A DNA stretch of 43,610 nucleotides from Phocaeicola barnesiae DSM 18169 = JCM 13652 (GTDB taxonomy: Bacteria > Bacteroidota > Bacteroidia > Bacteroidales > Bacteroidaceae): contig NZ_KB894664.1 of NCBI RefSeq assembly GCF_000374585.1, positions 1 to 43,610 on the forward strand, given 5' to 3'. Positions 39,888-43,610 of this stretch are shown piece after piece. The notes under the pieces are model-generated. The model was given only the letters and a program-made list of their open reading frames with translations. It ran no database searches and had not been told where the DNA came from. The first letter of the stretch is position 1. Each line of letters begins with the position of its first letter. Made by a program: the position numbers and the translations under genes.

Positions 39888-40322
39888 ATGGCAGAACTTA
39901 AAATTAGCCTTCGGCGCATTGCCGAGGACGGATTTACCAAGAACGATGAAATCCTGGCCGACACCTCGAAAGTACTTCACCCGCAGATGGGATTCGAACT
40001 GATGTCTGATATCAAGAAAAACCTGCTTACCATCGTGGCACAGGTAGGCTTCACTACTCCCGAAAAGGAAATCGCCGCATTCCTGCGTTTCCGTTTCACC
40101 CTCGAAGTCATCAGCCTGAGCAGCCTGGAATATGTAAGTAACCCGGAAAAAGGAACACACGATTATAAATTTCCACAAGGCTTCCTGGAAGCTGTATTGA
40201 CCGATGTCTATGCTACGGCTCGTGTGCTGCTGGCTCAGAAACTGGTAGGAACCCGCCTGGAAGGAGCTTACCTCCCGTTCGGTGGTGCCAGCGAACTGAT
40301 CAAGCTAACTAAAAAATACTGA
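39888..40322 (+). CDS. Conserved 144-aa protein of unknown function
   Basis: 144 aa, soluble, no signal peptide. It reads MAELKISLRRIAEDGFTKND, a central helical part (FELMSDIKKNLLTIVAQVGF) and a C-terminal segment ending GASELIKLTKKY. I do not recognise a family or catalytic motif; the alternation of strands and helices suggests a compact fold. It has its own promoter box and no operon partners. Codon usage matches the flanking core genes, so it is likely a native Bacteroidales gene rather than mobile cargo. Confidence 0.65.
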   Translation: MAELKISLRRIAEDGFTKNDEILADTSKVLHPQMGFELMSDIKKNLLTIVAQVGFTTPEKEIAAFLRFRFTLEVISLSSLEYVSNPEKGTHDYKFPQGFLEAVLTDVYATARVLLAQKLVGTRLEGAYLPFGGASELIKLTKKY

Positions 40323-40743
40323 TAAATCACCTATCTATCATTCAAGTTCCGCAGCTTGCCCAACGCTGTAGAGAAGACGTTCTCAGTAAGCAGGTTGAAC
40401 TTGCGGAACTTGAAAAAATAATTAAAGGATTTATAGTGGAATCTTGATTGTAAAATACAATACTATATTCAGGGAGGGTGTGTCAAAATGATGCATCCTC
40501 TTTTTCGTTCCTAAAGATTAATTTCACCTCTTCCTTCTGTTAATCCGTTGCGTTGCCTTTATTTGCTTCCACCGAAGGAACTCATCCCCCAGCTTGTGTA
40601 GGACTTAGATACCGTCCGTTTTGGTATATCCCTCGGGAAGCGAGAGTGTAGGGAAAGGGTGTACAGATTCGGTTGCCACCTGTTCCGGTGTTACCGATGA
40701 CTGTTTCAGTTCACGGCCTCCATCCTTCTTCGTGTATGTAAGC
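40323..40743. other. Gene-free gap with long stem-loop and IS-end-like sequence
   Basis: TTCAAGTTCCGCA (40341-40353) and TGCGGAACTTGAA (40402-40414) form a perfect 13-bp stem with a 48-nt loop and no T tract. Around 40473-40490 GGGTGTGTCAAAATGATG resembles the ends of IS1182-like elements, but no transposase remains. A frame on the minus strand just downstream of the AAA gene (about 40610-40735) reads through without stops but has no recognisable domain. Confidence 0.5.
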
Positions 40744-42075
40744 CTACTGTTTTTTTTCATAGGTATCCATCAGATTGACAAACCGGATGGCTCCGTATCT
40801 GCCCTCGTTGTATCCGCGCATCATGGAAATGGTATGATGCTCCTTGAAATCGTTATGACAATAGAGAACAGAAGCACCTTCCTTCTTGTCGATGAACCAG
40901 ACTTCATCCGATCTCAGTACATCCTTTTCATCCAGAAGCTGGGTATCGTGAGTCGTGAATATCAGCTGTCCGTTGGTGTCTTCAGTATGGGCAAAGAAAC
41001 TGACAATTCCTTTGACCATGGTCGGGCTCAGGCAGAAGTTAATCTCGTCCACCACCACCGTTTTTCGTTGCCGGGAGGCCATATACAAGGCCGGAAGTAG
41101 GGTCAGGGCTCTTAAAGTACCGTCGGACTGGGCTCTGGCATCAAGATGTCCGATAAAGCCATTCTTCCCGATATTGTCGAATATCAGCTGGTAGACTTTC
41201 TTGATACCGTTCTCTATGTTGATGGACAGGACAGGCGTGTTGTCAGCATGAAGTGCCAGGTGCTGTCCTTTCTCCAGATTTACCGGAAGCATGCTTGCCA
41301 GCTGGATGTGCTTCTGTGCCCATTGCTCGAAATCTTCATCGGTGAGGTTGAAATCCTGCACCCCAACCTCCAGTCCGGCTATCAGCCTGCGCGCGAATTC
41401 CATCATCTGTGTATCCTTACGAAGTATCTCAATGAGTGTCGGCAGCAGGGTATGTACTCCGATAATTTCCAGATTCCCATTGAACCATCTGTAGGCTGCG
41501 GTGGCACGAGGGTCCTGCAGTATCGGGAACTCACGGTTTAGCGAAAGCAATGAAGACAAAGGGTTCTTCTTGAGTAGGACTTCTGTGGCTGAGCGGATTA
41601 CGTCATCCACTTCCACCTTGTCTGCATATTCTACTTTCCCCTTTTTACGCTCATACACAAGTTCTATCTGTCCGGACTTCGGAAATGTCTCAGAAAGGGC
41701 TTCCCGGATGACGGACTTGTTGCCGATTTCCATCTCATAGAAATAATACTTACCTCCATGACTGAACTCTATGGCCAGACAGATGGGAGTTTCCATATAA
41801 TTCTCTTTCAGTCGGTAGAAGAACTTATCGAGTTCGATGCTTTTCAGGAAATTCTTGTCGAGTGCAAATGACTTGATAAACTCCAAAGCCTTGACCAGAT
41901 TGGATTTTCCGGCACCGTTCTGCCCATATACAGCAGCTTGTTTGAGCAGGGGTACATCTGTATCTTTCGTATAGACATGGTTAGACAGGCTGGTACGTTT
42001 CATGTTTGGAAACATATCAAACTGCATCACATCATCAAAAGACAGAAAATTCTGTATAACCAATCTAAGTAACAT
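40744..42075 (-). CDS. AAA15-type ATP-binding protein (COG1106-like)
   Basis: 443 aa. The N-terminus (LLRLVIQNFLSFDDV) and Walker A AAVYGQNGAGKSNL (Gly51-Ser58) belong to the OLD/SMC-like ABC ATPases of COG1106. After a coiled or helical middle, the Walker B strand TVVVDEINFCLSP and the H-motif region IFTTHDTQLLD close the ATPase. There is no TOPRIM domain. Such proteins often pair with a RloB-like gene in defence loci, but no RloB gene lies next to it here. A solitary defence or toxin ATPase whose partner was lost is possible; so is an unrelated role. It has two TAnnTTTG boxes upstream. Confidence 0.82.
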   Translation of the reverse strand: MLLRLVIQNFLSFDDVMQFDMFPNMKRTSLSNHVYTKDTDVPLLKQAAVYGQNGAGKSNLVKALEFIKSFALDKNFLKSIELDKFFYRLKENYMETPICLAIEFSHGGKYYFYEMEIGNKSVIREALSETFPKSGQIELVYERKKGKVEYADKVEVDDVIRSATEVLLKKNPLSSLLSLNREFPILQDPRATAAYRWFNGNLEIIGVHTLLPTLIEILRKDTQMMEFARRLIAGLEVGVQDFNLTDEDFEQWAQKHIQLASMLPVNLEKGQHLALHADNTPVLSINIENGIKKVYQLIFDNIGKNGFIGHLDARAQSDGTLRALTLLPALYMASRQRKTVVVDEINFCLSPTMVKGIVSFFAHTEDTNGQLIFTTHDTQLLDEKDVLRSDEVWFIDKKEGASVLYCHNDFKEHHTISMMRGYNEGRYGAIRFVNLMDTYEKKQ

Positions 42076-42187
42076 ATATTAAAGTTTTAGAGCACAAGGC
42101 CAATATAATTCATGGAAAGTTACACATAGAGACGTATGAGAAACCGATTCTCATGTCTGGCTCTGTCAGGTAATACTTTCAACTATA

Positions 42188-42205
42188 CAAATATAGGCAA
42201 AATTA
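42188..42205 (-). promoter_or_regulatory. Tandem -7 boxes of the AAA15 gene
   Basis: On the minus strand, TAATTTTG (plus 42198-42205) and TATATTTG (plus 42188-42195) both match TAnnTTTG, about 110-130 bp upstream of the start. A short palindrome ATGAGAA-ACCGA-TTCTCAT (42136-42154) lies in the leader. Confidence 0.5.
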
Positions 42206-42621
42206 TGATTAAGTAAACAGATAAGCGTGAAATTTTCACCTCTGATGTTTATAATACCGGAAGAAGAGATTATCCATGTCTGCATATACCATTGTACATA
42301 TCAAAAATCTTGTTGTTCTGTAGTCTTTCCGCCCCCCATCCGTCTCTTTTCAGGTACCCAAACACTTAATTCTCTTATAATAAATCAGTAACAAAGACTT
42401 TTTCATTCACGCCGCGGCTACAGAACCGGCTGAAATCGCGTCCAGAAGGCCTTCTGGCGGGGTATTTGTTTGTTTCTTCCTCGCTTTTTGTCCCTCCACC
42501 GTCCCTTATCCGTCCCTCCGATGGCAGCTGCCTCTAACCGTTTCTGTATATGGGGAGCGGGGATAACTTGAGTTGAAACAATTTGAGTTTTTTGATTTAT
42601 AAATTAAAAATTTTTATTATT
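42206..42621 (+). promoter_or_regulatory. Upstream region/leader of the surface lipoprotein gene
   Basis: About 415 bp without genes. It includes the perfect 16-bp palindrome CCAGAAGGCCTTCTGG (42442-42457). An extremely A/T-rich run lies just before the ATG. No clear TAnnTTTG box was found, so the promoter is unlocated. A long 5' leader is plausible for an abundant surface protein. Confidence 0.4.
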
Positions 42622-43610
42622 ATGAGAAAAAAGTATTTAAGTGCACTTCTGTTCGGAGCGCTTCTGTTCGCTTCAGCAGGAACTTTTACTTCTTGTAAAG
42701 ACTATGATGACGACATCAACAACTTGCAGGAACAGATTAACACCATCGCAAGCAGCCTGAACGACCTGAAGACTAAGGTTGAATCAATGGGCGGTGTAAA
42801 GGATGTAACCTTTGCGGACGGTGTCTTGACAGTGACTACAGATGCAGGAAGCGCTACCTATAACATTCCTGACAAGGTAGGCATCACTAAGGTTGAACTG
42901 ACTAACGGTGTTTTGTATGTAGACGGTGTAGAAGTCGGCAAGGCTCAGACAGTAGAAGTAAAGAACGGTATTCTTTACATCGACGGTGAAGCTCAGGAAC
43001 TGAACGTAAACTTTGACAGCAATGTGATTGGTGTTAAAAACAATGATGCCGGTACTTATTCACTCACAGTAAACAACGAGACTATCCAGTTACCGATTGC
43101 TTTCGCTAATGTAAAAATTTCATTACAGAATGCTAATGAGTTTGATGATGATGGTAAAACATTCTTTGTATTTACCGAATACAATGAAGGCAAGCAGGCT
43201 ACTAGTTGGTATAACTGCGATGACCAGAAATACGGTATCCATTGGGCTATTGCCAGCAAGGATTTCGAATGGGACGGTCCGAAAGGAGCTCCGAAAGCTA
43301 ATGAAATGGTCGTAGGTCAGATTACTGCTGCTAAAGTTTCTGTTCGTCCGATTAACTTTGACCTTAAAACTGCTGAGTTGAAATTGGTTCCTTCAGTAGG
43401 TGAAGAAGCTGCTGTTAAAGTAATTGCACATCCTTCACAGGACAACGGACCACTTAACACAGGAAGCAGAGAGGCATCAGTTACATATAAAGATGTTAAG
43501 CAGGGTGACTACGTGTTGACACTTGAATTCGACAAGAACAAGACAGCAGAAGACATGATTCATGATTTTGCTACAAGCGACAACAATGCCAACATTAAAT
43601 ATGCCTTGAG
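42622..43610 (+). CDS. Surface-exposed lipoprotein, 3' end outside window
   Basis: 329 codons visible. A lipoprotein signal peptide (RKKYLSALLFGALLFASAGTF) ends TSC, followed by KDYDDDI. The acidic run right after the lipid-bearing Cys is the Bacteroidetes export signal that sends lipoproteins to the cell surface. A coiled coil follows (INNLQEQINTIASSLNDLKTKVE), then repeated strand pairs with DGV / NGVLYVDGVEV-like patterns, suggesting tandem Ig-like or beta-helical domains. The opening resembles the large S-layer-like lipoproteins of Bacteroides. Function beyond surface coat or adhesion cannot be fixed from the visible part. Confidence 0.8.
   Translation, partial: MRKKYLSALLFGALLFASAGTFTSCKDYDDDINNLQEQINTIASSLNDLKTKVESMGGVKDVTFADGVLTVTTDAGSATYNIPDKVGITKVELTNGVLYVDGVEVGKAQTVEVKNGILYIDGEAQELNVNFDSNVIGVKNNDAGTYSLTVNNETIQLPIAFANVKISLQNANEFDDDGKTFFVFTEYNEGKQATSWYNCDDQKYGIHWAIASKDFEWDGPKGAPKANEMVVGQITAAKVSVRPINFDLKTAELKLVPSVGEEAAVKVIAHPSQDNGPLNTGSREASVTYKDVKQGDYVLTLEFDKNKTAEDMIHDFATSDNNANIKYAL

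Noticed and set aside
40341..40414. Rho-independent terminator for the 144-aa gene
   Set aside because: The stem is perfect but no T tract follows on the plus strand and the loop is 48 nt.

Overview
The window looks like chromosomal DNA of a gut Bacteroidales bacterium, most likely Bacteroides or Phocaeicola. The evidence is the repeated -7 promoter box TAnnTTTG, A-rich start regions without Shine-Dalgarno sequences, DUF3575, PorT-type and OmpA envelope proteins, a lipoprotein with an acidic surface-export signal, and IntDOT-like and NBU-like mobile genes. I cannot name the species from sequence alone.

Layout. (1) 1-2 kb: the start of a minus-strand DUF3575 gene (fimbria-associated family). 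Its upstream DNA is a 303-bp segment bounded by perfect 16-bp inverted repeats, followed by a tyrosine recombinase gene. The only good promoter in the segment points away from the DUF3575 gene, so this reads as a phase-variable promoter in the OFF orientation. (2) 2.2-3.4 kb: a PorT-like barrel protein with a terminator, four 22-bp tandem repeats, a 20-codon minus-strand micro-ORF, and the displaced 3' half and terminator of a tRNA-Met gene. (3) 3.4-25.5 kb: a roughly 22-kb integrative mobilizable element inserted in tRNA-Met(CAT). The tRNA fragment at 3391-3433 and the intact tRNA at 25443-25516 are its two att copies. The minus-strand backbone (16.8-24.8 kb) carries an accessory mobilization protein, relaxase, ribbon-helix-helix mobilization protein, candidate oriT, winged-helix protein, VirE-type ATPase, DUF3853-like DNA-binding protein, an unknown 414-aa protein and an IntDOT-type integrase behind a structured leader. 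The plus-strand cargo (5.4-16.5 kb) is an operon of NurA-like nuclease, HerA-like ATPase, Hsp90/MORC-like GHKL ATPase and radical-SAM protein. It is followed by an AlbA_2/Schlafen-type ATP-binding protein ringed by copies of TTAACAAGA, then an 807-aa protein joining an RNA polymerase alpha-CTD-like domain, a sigma region-4-like HTH and winged-helix domains. A decayed IS4-family element sits near the left end. (4) 25.5-43.6 kb: core chromosome with a Ca2+ P-type ATPase, a HAD phosphatase and RibF (one tight cluster), a DEAD-box helicase with a DbpA domain, a DUF389 membrane protein, a flippase, RuvB, MnmA, an OmpA protein, a second tyrosine recombinase, a small conserved protein, an AAA15-type ATPase, and the 5' part of a large surface lipoprotein gene.

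How the genes fit together. The cargo combines DNA-end processing (NurA/HerA), a conformational ATPase (GHKL), radical chemistry and transcription-machinery-like modules on a mobile element. That is the typical setting of anti-phage or anti-plasmid systems. A defence role is inference; the domain assignments come from visible motifs. The NurA-HerA-GHKL-radical SAM operon and the alpha-CTD/sigma-4 protein are the best candidates for an undescribed system.
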